Source: Tenacibaculum singaporense (GTDB lineage: Bacteria > Bacteroidota > Bacteroidia > Flavobacteriales > Flavobacteriaceae). Taken from it: 64,000 nt of DNA. The position numbers and the translations under genes were made by a program. Below the pieces are notes generated by a model. The model searched no databases, was not told the DNA's origin, and saw only the letters and a program-made list of their open reading frames with translations. Positions 26,184 through 35,383 of the stretch are shown here, in pieces (position 1 is the stretch's first letter; every line of letters begins with the position of its first letter). The DNA lies in assembly GCF_003867015.1 (NCBI RefSeq), contig NZ_CP032548.1, positions 1,555,001 through 1,619,000 of the forward strand. Reading direction: 5' to 3'.

Positions 26184-28025
26184 TTAAATACTATTTACAA
26201 AATCAAGGAAAACTTTTTTATGAAGCGCTAAATCGATATTAGGAGAAAGTGCTACACGAGCAATATAATCTTTATCACCTTCTTTGGTAGTTCCTTGTGT
26301 TGAGGTTGCAGGAATCGTCCAATAACAACCTTTTAACTGTCCGTAGCTTACACAATACTTACTTTCATTCGGAATTTCAGTAATCATTAAATTGATAAGC
26401 TTTAAGTTTAAGGCTCTTTTATACGCTTCTTTTTCTTCCGGAGTATTTCCTTTAGTAGGAAGGTCTAACGAAAATACCGATGGCGTAAATCCTTGTGAAG
26501 CTAGTTCTTCTGAAACAAAATTGATTTTAGTATCAGGTAAAACTTCATGAATAAAGTTTACAAACTCACGAGTATTCTTATAAGCATCACTAATTCTTTG
26601 TGTCATCGAAGGCATTTGTGCAGCCAATATTTCATATTGAAGCGGTGTAGCCTCGTTATCGCAAATGTGTAAGTGCTTTTCTATTTTTTCTATTAACGAG
26701 TTGGTTGTTTTATTTCCAACACAGTATCCAGCAGTACATTTTCCACCACTAGGGAATTTAGAACCACTTGCAAACGAAATAGTTCTAATATTGGCTAACA
26801 TGTCTGTATCTCCTAAAAAGTGAACATTCGGACAGAAAGTTTGGTCTAAAATAAACACAGGATCAACCGCTGTTTCACCAGTAGGAGTTGTACGTTTTTT
26901 ACTTAAAACATCTCTTAAATCGGTAAGATTAGGTACTTCTACTCTTGGGTTGGTCGGAATTTCTGCAATGATATACGGAACCGCATCTTGTGCTGCAATG
27001 TTGGTTAACACGGTATCAATACTTTCTACCATGTCGTTGTCACCATCAACAGGTAAATCAACAATGTCTACGTTGTTTAAACAGGCAGCAACACGTCTCG
27101 CTTGGTCGTTTGTACCACCATAACAGTTTGGAGGCACTACAATTTTAATCGCTTTTCCTTCATGGTTTTCAAGAGCATCATCAATCAATCCCATTAAAAT
27201 GGCATATTGTATTGAAAGTCCACTTGAAGCAACTAACGCTTTTGTACTGGTGTTGGTAATTTCGTTGATGAGTTTCTCAACCTTCGCTTTGTTTTGTGCT
27301 ACGTCAGTTACTGTAACCTCATACGGCTCATCGATAAGACTTTTTAATGTTTTTAACGAATTAGCAGGAGTCATGGCAATGGTTTCTCTTCTTCTTACAT
27401 GTTGAATGTCTGAAATATAAGAATCGTTTTGCTCTCCGTTTACCAATAATAGGCTTCCTAATTCTGGGTGTATGTTGATGTAGAAATCAACATTAGGTAG
27501 AATGGTAAAGTTGCAAATAGCTTCTTGTTCAACAATCAATACGGTGCTACCATCAAACTCAGGAATAGCTTCAACACTATCCACCTTTTTTAATTCAAAC
27601 TGATATCCATATACGTTCTTAATTACCTCTGCATCAAAAAAGCTAGGGATTTCATTGGTGTACACTATTTGCGTGTTTTTATTAGCAAATAAATTCGCTC
27701 TTAACACAGCCAATAAAGGAACCGTTTGTGATGAAAAACTAATTACATTCGCTGCTTTTGTGTTGTATAGTTTGGCTATCGTCCACTCTAATACAGACGA
27801 TAACGGATGCCCTAAACGAATATAATCGTATGCAGTTGGTAACTCGTTTAGAGATGAAGCAGTAGCATTGTTGTTGTTATACAAATCTTCAAACTGTTCT
27901 AAAAACTGGGTTTTAGCTAGTTTTTCTACATAAATATCCAGACGGTGAGTGGTTAGGTTTAACCAATCTGCTGGCATATTTTCTACAACATTTTTTATAT
28001 AAGTATGTAAGTTTTTGTCTTGCAT
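26184..28025 (-). CDS. PLP-dependent Cys/Met metabolism family enzyme
   Basis: The 613-residue protein has a trans-sulfuration-type PLP fold in its C-terminal two thirds: YAILMGLI near the start of the domain, VPPNCYGGTND, an IPTNPRVEVPNL strand-turn typical of cystathionine-lyase relatives, the Asp-containing FILDQTFC strand, and SFASGSKFPSGGKCTAGY, in which a lysine is the probable Schiff-base residue. The N-terminal 200 residues add a second, less conserved region (TAYDYIRLGHPLSSVLEW). Bacteroidota carry this long form as a single conserved gene of unclear substrate; sulfur amino-acid metabolism is the best guess. It is a single-gene unit, with repeat DNA downstream and a TATCTTGC box upstream at 28050-28057 that resembles a variant -7 element. 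Confidence 0.8.
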   Translation of the reverse strand: MQDKNLHTYIKNVVENMPADWLNLTTHRLDIYVEKLAKTQFLEQFEDLYNNNNATASSLNELPTAYDYIRLGHPLSSVLEWTIAKLYNTKAANVISFSSQTVPLLAVLRANLFANKNTQIVYTNEIPSFFDAEVIKNVYGYQFELKKVDSVEAIPEFDGSTVLIVEQEAICNFTILPNVDFYINIHPELGSLLLVNGEQNDSYISDIQHVRRRETIAMTPANSLKTLKSLIDEPYEVTVTDVAQNKAKVEKLINEITNTSTKALVASSGLSIQYAILMGLIDDALENHEGKAIKIVVPPNCYGGTNDQARRVAACLNNVDIVDLPVDGDNDMVESIDTVLTNIAAQDAVPYIIAEIPTNPRVEVPNLTDLRDVLSKKRTTPTGETAVDPVFILDQTFCPNVHFLGDTDMLANIRTISFASGSKFPSGGKCTAGYCVGNKTTNSLIEKIEKHLHICDNEATPLQYEILAAQMPSMTQRISDAYKNTREFVNFIHEVLPDTKINFVSEELASQGFTPSVFSLDLPTKGNTPEEKEAYKRALNLKLINLMITEIPNESKYCVSYGQLKGCYWTIPATSTQGTTKEGDKDYIARVALSPNIDLALHKKVFLDFVNSI

Positions 28026-28109
28026 TATAGGTGTCTTTTAATAAGACTGCAAGATACGTTAATTAGATTTTTTTAGAAAGTTAGGAGAGGAGAGTTTTGT
28101 TGTTAAAAC

Positions 28110-29255
28110 TTACCAATCTTGAAACTCAAATAAAGTGTCATTTTCTCTATTTGGTTCTTTCCTGTAATATGATTCTTTTTCTAAGTTGAATAGCTTAATT
28201 AGATTAAAGTCTGTTATTAGTAAATCATTGTAAATATTATGAATCATTCTATAATCAGTAAAAAAACGATTAGTCTTGTTTTCCCAATTTTTTCCAAACC
28301 CTGATTTCCAATTATAGAATAGTAGAACTTGCTCTTGATTTGATAATTGAGCTCTTAATATTCTTAAATATTTTCTTTTTTCACTATAGGTAATCTTTGT
28401 TTCATCTTGATTTGCAACAAATTTAACTGTTTGATACAAATGTCTATAATAATGTGCAAGATGTGAAGAATGTCCTTCAAATAAAATAAAATTTAACTCT
28501 TTAGCATTTTCAAAACCAGTATGTCTTTTAACAACTTGATTTAGACCTTTGTAATTACCATGAGAATGCCAGACGTTTATGTTTATAAGGCTATTTATAA
28601 AGTCAACATGATTCTTATCATTTGGTCCTTTTGACTCAAGTTTTTTGTCAAAATTATTACCATGAAAAAACACACCATAGGCCATATTTATTAAGAAATT
28701 GGAACTTTTTTTTGGGAAAAATTCTTTTGTTATCCAGTATAGTAAGTTTATTTCTTCTAGTAAATACTTGAAGACTTCACGACCAGAAACTTTATCATCA
28801 GAATAGATTGATTGACCACCAGAAAGATAATGTGATTTTAAGCTTATTGAAATTTCACTTACATTTTCTTTATGTAACCTAATCATTTCATAAAATTGAT
28901 TCTCAAACTGAGATTTAAGGAACTGTTCATTTTGTTCTTTAATTTCTTCACGAAACTGTTTTTTTTCATTTTCTATTTGAATGTCAAATTGTTCCCTTTG
29001 TAATTTATTAGCCTTAAATTGCATGTAAAAAGCAAGATAAGTTAGTAGTGCTCCACCTAATGCAATAAAAGGATTCATAATCCCTCCTAAAGTATCTCCA
29101 ATCTCTCCAGTTTCAGTAAAATCGATTATAGAAAATTTAGTTAGTAGGTAAGGGGCTATAAAAGAGAATGATAGGGCTGTAAACGAAGCGGTTAGAATCC
29201 ATTTAGATATTTTACTTAGCCCATAAATATTTTTATTTTCTTTTCGTTCAATCAC
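28110..29255 (-). CDS. putAbiC-type abortive infection membrane protein
   Basis: The 381-residue protein begins with two hydrophobic segments (about residues 17-37 and 55-82), then a charged coiled coil (about 85-115, KLQREQFDIQIENEKKQF) and a cytosolic helical domain. The later part shows the pattern of the putative phage abortive-infection family: HLAHYYRHLYQTVKFV, then YLRILRAQLSNQEQVLLFYNW, then a final TDYRMIHNIYNDLL. Family members are proposed to sense phage infection and stop growth; the mechanism is not established. It is a lone gene between the PLP enzyme and the permease. An ApeA-like antiphage gene lies 4 kb upstream, so the neighbourhood may be a small defence spot. Confidence 0.75.
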   Translation of the reverse strand: MIERKENKNIYGLSKISKWILTASFTALSFSFIAPYLLTKFSIIDFTETGEIGDTLGGIMNPFIALGGALLTYLAFYMQFKANKLQREQFDIQIENEKKQFREEIKEQNEQFLKSQFENQFYEMIRLHKENVSEISISLKSHYLSGGQSIYSDDKVSGREVFKYLLEEINLLYWITKEFFPKKSSNFLINMAYGVFFHGNNFDKKLESKGPNDKNHVDFINSLININVWHSHGNYKGLNQVVKRHTGFENAKELNFILFEGHSSHLAHYYRHLYQTVKFVANQDETKITYSEKRKYLRILRAQLSNQEQVLLFYNWKSGFGKNWENKTNRFFTDYRMIHNIYNDLLITDFNLIKLFNLEKESYYRKEPNRENDTLFEFQDW

Positions 29256-29359
29256 AATGTTTTTTGTTAGTAATCAGAGGTTAAGATATCTAATAGATTT
29301 CAACTTGATTCGTTTGGTAGCTAAAATATCGTTTTAAAAGTTAGTAAACAAACCAAAAA

Positions 29360-31498
29360 TTAACTAGTCTCCTCCGTATCCAGCTTATCTATTTCATAAC
29401 TCATATATTCTTTATACAGTTTCGCGATAGACTTGGTTTCTCCAAGTATGGTAAGTACATCATCTTTTAGAAAAACAGTTGAACCGTTAGGGGTAAACGT
29501 TTTGTCGTTTCTTTCAACCAAAGCCACTAAAACATCTTTTGGTAACTGAATATCTTTTAGCTGTTTTCCAATCATGGTGTCTTGCGGAGTTCCTTCGAGT
29601 AGTTTGATGCTTACAAATCGCTCGTTTTGTAGTAAAAACTCCTTAATTTCTCTGTGGCTATTCATTTTAAGCAAGGTTTTTACGATTTGCTCTCGTTCTA
29701 AAATATCAAGAAGTCTCGATAGCATACGTAATTGCTGTTTTGGGTTTTCATCAGAGTTAATTAGAAAAGCACAGATTTGTATGGGCTTTTTAAACTCATA
29801 GTCTTCAGAGGGCAGTGTTCCTTCAATTGGTTTTTTAGAAATCACAATTTTCATGGAAGGATGCGTAACACTCTTAAACTTGGCATGAAAAACTAAAATA
29901 CCTGGTAAAGTGATGACAGATTCATCGGGTATAGACTGGAAAAACTTGTGGAGTACACCTTCTTTGTTGAGGTCTAACTCCCTACAAAAGTAATCGGAAG
30001 CGATATTTAAGACCTTGTCAAAGTTAGTGGTGTCCTTAAGTATTTTTATTTTCGATGTAATTACGGTTTCATCAAACGGATCCCCTTCACGAAGTCCTTT
30101 TTCTTTTAAAATGGTCATTAATTCATTTTCCAATTCATCGTATTGATGCCTTCCTAAAAGGGCAAACCAATGAAAAATAGCGCCTTCTCGTTTTACTTTT
30201 CCTTTAGAATAAAAGTGATACCAAAGTAAACCAATAACAATAATACCAGAGGTAAAAAGTACTGGCATCCATCCTAAATAAATAATAAGGATGAATGAAA
30301 TAATAATTCCCACAACTTGCATAAACGGATATAATGGAGACAAATACCCCGGATCGTATGATTCTATTTTACTTTTTCTAAAAACAATAACAGAGAAGTT
30401 AATAAAGATAAAAATCAATAATTGGAAAGTACTAGCAAGCTTTACAATACCTTCTTCTGATAGTAGTAGAATGAATACAATAATTAACGCTGTGGTTAAA
30501 AATATAGCGACTACAGGACTTCCTTTCTTACCAATTTTGGCTAGAATAGCAGGGAACAGTTTATCGCGTCCCATAGCAAACGGATATCGAGATGCAGATA
30601 ATAGTCCTGCGTTTCCTGTAGAGGCAAAGGCGGCAAGTGCAGCTACCGACATTAATAATACTCCCACATTATCGGGTAACCATTTAAAAAGTTGTTCAGC
30701 AGCTGTAGCAGCTGGTGCCAATTCGTTAGCAAAGGCGGTAGGCTCAATAAGAGTTACCATAATAAAAACACCTAAACCATAAATTAATCCTGTAACGACT
30801 AAGGAAAGTATCATACCTAAAGGAATATTTCTTTCAGGGTTTTTAATTTCTTCTGCAACACTTACTATTTGAGTGAGCCCTAAATAGGAAACAAAAACAA
30901 AACCTATAGTAGTAAACATACCCCCAAATCCGTTTGAAAAGAAAGGAGTAAATTGTTTGTTAATAGATTCATCGGTGATAGTATCTGAGGTGAATATAGA
31001 AAAAAGACCATCTGCAATAAAACCAACTAAAATGATTAATAGGAATATGACAAACACCTTTTGAAAGGCGGAGGTTTTTTTAGCACCTACTAAGTTTAAC
31101 GCCATAAAAAAGAGAGTAGCCACAATGGCAACTATTTTGGTGGGTACTTCCCAAAATATAGCGGCATAAGCACCAATACCAATAATAGCAAAGGCTGTTT
31201 TAAGCATTAAAGCAAAATAGGTACCCAGTCCGCCAATGGTTCCCATGAGTGGACCTAAGCTTCTGTCTAAAAAAAAGTAAGCTCCACCTGATCGTGGTAA
31301 AGCTGTTGATATTTCAGCAATACTAAACATGGTGGGTAGTATTAATACACCTGCAAGTAAATAGGCTAAAAATACAGAAGGTCCTGTGTAATGTGAGGCG
31401 ATTCCTGGTAGTAAAAAGAAACCAGAGCTAAACATGGCTCCAGTACTTATGGCAAAAACATCAAATAATCCTAAGTCTTTTTTTAGTTTGTTCCTCAT
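29360..31498 (-). CDS. APC-family amino acid permease with cytosolic regulatory domains
   Basis: The 712-residue product starts with LGLFDVFAISTGAMFSSGFFLLPG, the classic first helix of the amino acid-polyamine-organocation family, and has about 12 hydrophobic segments up to residue 440. The C-terminal 270 residues are soluble. About 460-610 look like a PTS EIIA type 2 or related sensor fold (SIPDESVITLPGILVFHA). About 625-700 resemble an RCK/TrkA-C ligand-binding domain (GTPQDTMIGKQLKDIQLP, VALVERN, TPNGSTVFLKDDVLTILG). Such domains often bind nucleotides or cyclic dinucleotides and gate transport, but the ligand here is unknown. The gene stands alone; the intergenic hairpin array at 31689 lies upstream of its start. 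Confidence 0.85.
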   Translation of the reverse strand: MRNKLKKDLGLFDVFAISTGAMFSSGFFLLPGIASHYTGPSVFLAYLLAGVLILPTMFSIAEISTALPRSGGAYFFLDRSLGPLMGTIGGLGTYFALMLKTAFAIIGIGAYAAIFWEVPTKIVAIVATLFFMALNLVGAKKTSAFQKVFVIFLLIILVGFIADGLFSIFTSDTITDESINKQFTPFFSNGFGGMFTTIGFVFVSYLGLTQIVSVAEEIKNPERNIPLGMILSLVVTGLIYGLGVFIMVTLIEPTAFANELAPAATAAEQLFKWLPDNVGVLLMSVAALAAFASTGNAGLLSASRYPFAMGRDKLFPAILAKIGKKGSPVVAIFLTTALIIVFILLLSEEGIVKLASTFQLLIFIFINFSVIVFRKSKIESYDPGYLSPLYPFMQVVGIIISFILIIYLGWMPVLFTSGIIVIGLLWYHFYSKGKVKREGAIFHWFALLGRHQYDELENELMTILKEKGLREGDPFDETVITSKIKILKDTTNFDKVLNIASDYFCRELDLNKEGVLHKFFQSIPDESVITLPGILVFHAKFKSVTHPSMKIVISKKPIEGTLPSEDYEFKKPIQICAFLINSDENPKQQLRMLSRLLDILEREQIVKTLLKMNSHREIKEFLLQNERFVSIKLLEGTPQDTMIGKQLKDIQLPKDVLVALVERNDKTFTPNGSTVFLKDDVLTILGETKSIAKLYKEYMSYEIDKLDTEETS

Positions 31499-31688
31499 GG
31501 CTTTTGTGTTTAAGGCTTATTATTAAGTGGTTAGACCATGAGAAGATATGAAAAAAATTACACTTTTTAGGTGCTATTTGGTTAAGGTAATGTTTGTAAT
31601 GTGCTCTTTTAGAGGCTTTTTTTGTTAGAAAGGCTAGCTTATGTTGGTTGTTTTATAGGGTGAAAAAAAAGTGTGTTTTTTATCGGGG

Positions 31689-31872
31689 CGACACCCCAAG
31701 CCTAATTGGGGTAACACCCCAACGGTAAGGGAAACGATACCCCAAGCCTAATTGGGATGACACCCCAACGGTAATGGGAGTGATACTCCTTGCCTAAGGG
31801 GAGTGACACTCCCACGGTAATGGGAGCGATACTCCCTGCCTAAGGGGAATGACTCTCCCACGGTGGTGGGAG
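31689..31872. repeat. Tandem hairpin array A: 4 x 46 bp (8 x 23 bp)
   Basis: Four exact-length 46-bp units start at 31689, 31735, 31781 and 31827. Each splits into two related 23-bp halves. Most halves form a short hairpin with loop GCCTAA or CGGTAA, and the stems co-vary: CCCCAA/TTGGGG in unit 1, CTCCCA/TGGGAG in unit 3, CTCCCAC/GTGGGAG in unit 4. The array is GC-rich in an AT-rich gap (31499-31979) that otherwise holds no ORF. It is bounded by AAAAGTGTG...TTTTTATCGGG on the left and GTGTAGAAAAATGTTAGTTA then GAGGTATCGTT on the right, and the same borders flank array B at 34642. Confidence 0.9.
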
Positions 31873-31979
31873 TTGTTTTTTATGGTTTATTGGCTACCGT
31901 GTAGAAAAATGTTAGTTAAGAGGTATCGTTTTAAAAGAGGTTCTTTTAAAGGCTTTTGAAAATAGTATGGTTACTGCTT

Positions 31980-32426
31980 TTAATTAAAAGTTAGTACAAA
32001 AGTATCTACGGCACTGCCTTCATAGCTTTCGCCTTGGTTAATAATTAATAGTCCATCTTGTATACTATAGCTTCCATACTCGTCATTTGTATGAATTCCA
32101 AAGTCTTTAATATGAACAAAAGTATTTCCATTAGCTTCCGAAAGATAATAGTTGTAGGTTCCGCTTTGTAAAGGTAAGTAGGTGCTTTGCGGACCGTTAT
32201 TTATTAGTGTGCTTTTAACGGTAAGGGTTTCTGTTTTAGCATTAAACTGCCAAGTAACGGTTTTATTTTCATAGTTTACATCAACACCAGTAAACCCTCC
32301 GTTAACATTTTTTAAGCTCCAAGTTCCATTTATAGTTTCAGCTTGTGGTATTTCATTATCGCTATTACAGTTTATAAATAGCGTTGCGCTTAAAAACAAT
32401 AGTAAAGTTGATATTCTAATTTTCAT
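31980..32426 (-). CDS. Small lipoprotein, lipocalin-like
   Basis: The 148-residue product has a lipoprotein signal (TLLLFLSATLFINCNSD; the cysteine follows a lipobox-like FIN). The mature part begins INGTWSLKNVNGGFTG and continues with alternating strands to the end (VDTFVLTFN), as in the short lipocalin-like lipoproteins of Bacteroidota, which are of unknown ligand. It is probably anchored in the outer membrane. The 5' neighbour is the HD hydrolase gene, 128 bases away, so it need not be in the same operon. Confidence 0.75.
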   Translation of the reverse strand: MKIRISTLLLFLSATLFINCNSDNEIPQAETINGTWSLKNVNGGFTGVDVNYENKTVTWQFNAKTETLTVKSTLINNGPQSTYLPLQSGTYNYYLSEANGNTFVHIKDFGIHTNDEYGSYSIQDGLLIINQGESYEGSAVDTFVLTFN

Positions 32427-32553
32427 AGCTCAATATTTGAATGATTTACTATGTAGATGCAAAAGTGTTGTTATGGTTGCGTCAAATTATTATATCATTT
32501 TATGATGAGGTTTTTTAGAAGTAGTGAGAGCAAGTAAGTACTTATAGCAGTTT

Positions 32554-33090
32554 TTATTTAATATACTTTTTGTATTCAGCAATTTTACTCTCTAATCTTT
32601 TATTTAAATACTCATTCTTGTTATTCAGTGTTTCATTAATTACGATAGCTTCAGATAAATAGTGTTGAATTTTATCTTTTTTCCAATGTTTTGGTGGTTC
32701 TTGAAGGTTTGTGATTCTATCTGCTAATTTTACCATTCCAACTTCTTTCTCAAGTTTGTTTATTCGGTTCAAGCTATCTATCATTTTCTCCTTTTTGGAG
32801 CTTATGTTTTTATTTTTAGTCAATGCTTGAACTCCATTAGCAACTTTTTCTCCAAACATGATCAATAACTCCGAAAAGTTGGTATCAGTATCTTCTAATG
32901 TATCGTGGAGTAGCGCTAATTGAACAGCGTAATTCAAATCGAAATTGTTATTTGCATTATATGCTATGATTATTTCCATAGCAACGTTAGAGATGTGTAG
33001 CAAATAGTTAGAGTTTGTTCCAGGAACTTTTTGATCTTTATGTTTTTCTCCAGCAAATTTTATTGCTTTTTGATATAGTTCTTGTGTCAT
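32554..33090 (-). CDS. HD-domain hydrolase, Mesh1/SpoT-like
   Basis: The 178-residue protein is a compact HD domain. His32, His62-Asp63 (LLHDTLEDTDT) and Asp124 (KLADRITNL) fit the metal ligands of the RelA/SpoT hydrolase family, and Glu66-Asp67 match the pair that is catalytic in Mesh1-type small alarmone hydrolases. There is no synthetase, TGS or ACT domain, so it could only hydrolyse. Degradation of (p)ppGpp or another nucleotide is likely, but the substrate is inferred. It lies 87 bases downstream of the ApeA-like gene on the same strand. Confidence 0.75.
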   Translation of the reverse strand: MTQELYQKAIKFAGEKHKDQKVPGTNSNYLLHISNVAMEIIIAYNANNNFDLNYAVQLALLHDTLEDTDTNFSELLIMFGEKVANGVQALTKNKNISSKKEKMIDSLNRINKLEKEVGMVKLADRITNLQEPPKHWKKDKIQHYLSEAIVINETLNNKNEYLNKRLESKIAEYKKYIK

Positions 33091-33177
33091 TTGGGGTGTT
33101 TTCCTGTTAAGAGAAGAGTTTTTTTAGCATAGTATATTATTGTTTAAGAGGATAAGAAGCAATTACTTATGTGCAGT

Positions 33178-34497
33178 TTATTTTTCAATTTGTATTCTTT
33201 TATTTGCATCATAAAAACCTTTTATCGTACCACTCGTCTCAACTAATAAATTTTCAATTAAATCTTCTTTTATTCCTAAAACTCTGTAAACATTAATTTT
33301 AATAACTGTTTCAATAAAAATTGAAGCATATAGCATATCAAATCTATCAAAAACCTTTTTTCTTGAACTTCTGTGAACTAAATAGTTTCTAGATTTAACA
33401 ATCTTAGTTATATAGTCTTCAACTATCCATTCTTGTGGCAAAATTTTAGAAAAATCTGAATGAAAATCTGATAGCCTTTTTCTAAAGTTAGGTTCGTTAA
33501 TATGTGCTAAATTGTTTGAGATTAATTCTCTAATGGTTTCTTTTTCAATCGATTCTAATATTCCTTTTTTTATTTCTTTAAATTCTGATTTATCAAATAA
33601 CTTATAGTTTTTAAAACGTCTATGAAATGTCTCAATAGAGAAACAATTATTCAAAAAATAGTTTTCTCGACTAAGTTTAATATTAATAGACTTTTCTAAA
33701 ATTAATTCAATACTTGTATGAAGGTCTTTTTTTTCAAACCAATTGTGAATAATATTGTTTAAACTAGGTTTAACTTCTTCAAACTTTATTCTAGGACTCA
33801 TTGGGGATGAAGAACCCAAAGAATTGTTACCAGTCCAATATAAGGTTACAGGGTATTTATCGTCTTTATAGAAATTTGTACTGTCAATTTTAGTACTTCT
33901 GTTACTTAAAATAAAAAGTATTTTCTTTAATTCTTTTATTAAATGTAAATAGTCCCAAATATTGATATCGCCATTTGAAGATTTAATTTTTAATCCAACA
34001 TTTTCTCTTATAGTAATTTCGTTGTTTTCTCTTTTGTAATTTATGTTATTAGAAGAGAAAATTTCTACTGAGAAATTTTCAGAATTATATATTTCAATAA
34101 TGTCTATATCTTCAATAGTTAATTTTTTATCTATGAAAAGATTATTATTTATTGTTGAAATTTTAGTCCAATCAAGCAATCCAGCCATTTCAATATTTAC
34201 TCTATCGAAATAAAAAGATTCAGGATTTTTGATAAACTCACCTTTGAATAAATAATCTGCACTAAACTTCCTAACATCTGCACCAGCTCCACTAGATGTT
34301 CCGATATTTTGACAATTTACTAATGTTACTTTTCCAAATCCATTAAAAACACCAATTATGGTTTTTATAATTCCATAATATCTCTTACTTGAAGAAAATT
34401 CAATTTCTATTCTTTCATTGGAAACTGATAGTCGAACGAAATCAATGGATTCATTCTCGTCAAAGGGTGATACTATTTTTCCTATGTAATTTTCCAT
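33178..34497 (-). CDS. ApeA-like HEPN antiphage protein
   Basis: The 439-residue protein has a beta-rich N-terminal domain (about 1-220; GKIVSPFDENESIDFVRLSV, then FSADYLFKGEF) like the ApeA N-terminal domain, and a helical C-terminal domain (about 240-430) with the HEPN ribonuclease motif R370-NYLV-H375 (RX4H) in KIVKSRNYLVHRSS. ApeA proteins are single-gene antiphage systems in which the HEPN domain is thought to cleave RNA after phage sensing. The domain order and length agree. The gene is alone, with the second 23-bp repeat array upstream and the HD hydrolase downstream. Confidence 0.78.
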   Translation of the reverse strand: MENYIGKIVSPFDENESIDFVRLSVSNERIEIEFSSSKRYYGIIKTIIGVFNGFGKVTLVNCQNIGTSSGAGADVRKFSADYLFKGEFIKNPESFYFDRVNIEMAGLLDWTKISTINNNLFIDKKLTIEDIDIIEIYNSENFSVEIFSSNNINYKRENNEITIRENVGLKIKSSNGDINIWDYLHLIKELKKILFILSNRSTKIDSTNFYKDDKYPVTLYWTGNNSLGSSSPMSPRIKFEEVKPSLNNIIHNWFEKKDLHTSIELILEKSINIKLSRENYFLNNCFSIETFHRRFKNYKLFDKSEFKEIKKGILESIEKETIRELISNNLAHINEPNFRKRLSDFHSDFSKILPQEWIVEDYITKIVKSRNYLVHRSSRKKVFDRFDMLYASIFIETVIKINVYRVLGIKEDLIENLLVETSGTIKGFYDANKRIQIEK

Positions 34498-34641
34498 TGA
34501 TTTTCAAATTGTACCTAACTAGTTTATATACGTACTAAAATTACCAATACATTTTTAGAAAGTAAAATAAGTAGAAAGTATAGCAATTTTATTAACACTT
34601 TCAAATATAAAGAAATAAGATAAAAAAGTGTAACTTTTTTA

Positions 34642-34710
34642 TCGGGTCAACACACGAAGCCTAATCAGGTCAACACACGAAGCCTAATCGGGTCAACACA
34701 CGAAGCCTAA
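34642..34710. repeat. Tandem repeat array B: 3 x 23 bp
   Basis: Three 23-bp units start at 34642, 34665 and 34688; each contains CAACACACGAAGCCTAA. They align with the first half-unit of array A at about 18 of 23 positions. The left border (AAAAAAGTGTAACTTTTTTATCGGG) and right border (GTGTAGAAAAATGTTTGTTAG, then GAGGTATTGTT at 34791) are shared with array A. The gap 34498-34799 that contains it has no ORF. Confidence 0.88.
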
Positions 34711-34799
34711 GGAAAGTGATACCAAACATTAAAAAGATAAAATATCGTATTGTGTAGAAAAATGTTTGTTAGCATCTTGAATGGATAATAGAGGTATTG

Positions 34800-35378
34800 T
34801 TATTTGTTCATTGCTCCAAGAGTTGCTACTTTTTTCAACCATTTAGTTCTAAACTTTTCTTTTGATAATCTTATAGGACCAATAGTAGTAATTCGCACTT
34901 TTTTTACTCCTATATAGTTTAATGTTAGTTTTTTTATGGCATTATGACTCGGGCTTTTATAAAACCATTTATAGTACCAAGCAGGTTGGTCTAATGTGCA
35001 AATTATTCTGGCTGTTTTTCCTGTAAAATATTTATCCCACCATAAAGACTTTTCTCTTTTATTAAAAGCAAAACCAGGGAGTAAAACTCGGTCTAAAAAG
35101 CCTTTCATAATTGCAGGTACTGAGCCCCACCAAATAGGATACACCAATACTAAGTGGTCAGCCCATTTTAGTTTTTCTTGTGCTTCTAATAAGTCAGGTT
35201 CAAGTTCTGTTCGTTTTCGGTAGCCAAATTGAAGGTTGGGGTTAAAATTTAATTCCCGGATGTTTATTTCTTGTATTTCAGCAGTTGATTTCTTAGCGCC
35301 TGTTTTATAAGCTTCAGAAAGACCAAAATTAAAACTTTCCTTATCTGGGTGTCCGTTTATAATGAGTATCTTCTTCAT
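34800..35378 (-). CDS. NAD(P)H-dependent oxidoreductase, flavodoxin-like
   Basis: The 192-residue product opens with KKILIINGHPDKESFN, the FMN-binding start of the NAD(P)H:quinone oxidoreductase / flavodoxin-2 fold, followed by HLVLVYPIWWGSVPAIMKGFLDRVLLPGFAF, the active-site and dimer segment of the same family (listed here in two overlapping blocks). It should reduce quinones or nitro compounds with two electrons in the cytoplasm. The downstream membrane-protein gene starts just before, at 35725, and its stop lies 5 bases from this start, so they form one operon with the Crp/Fnr gene. Confidence 0.88.
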   Translation of the reverse strand: MKKILIINGHPDKESFNFGLSEAYKTGAKKSTAEIQEINIRELNFNPNLQFGYRKRTELEPDLLEAQEKLKWADHLVLVYPIWWGSVPAIMKGFLDRVLLPGFAFNKREKSLWWDKYFTGKTARIICTLDQPAWYYKWFYKSPSHNAIKKLTLNYIGVKKVRITTIGPIRLSKEKFRTKWLKKVATLGAMNK

Positions 35379-35383
35379 TTATC

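Noticed and set aside
31689..34710. CRISPR arrays at 31689 and 34642
   Set aside because: The units follow each other directly with no spacers, the stems co-vary, and no cas gene is present.
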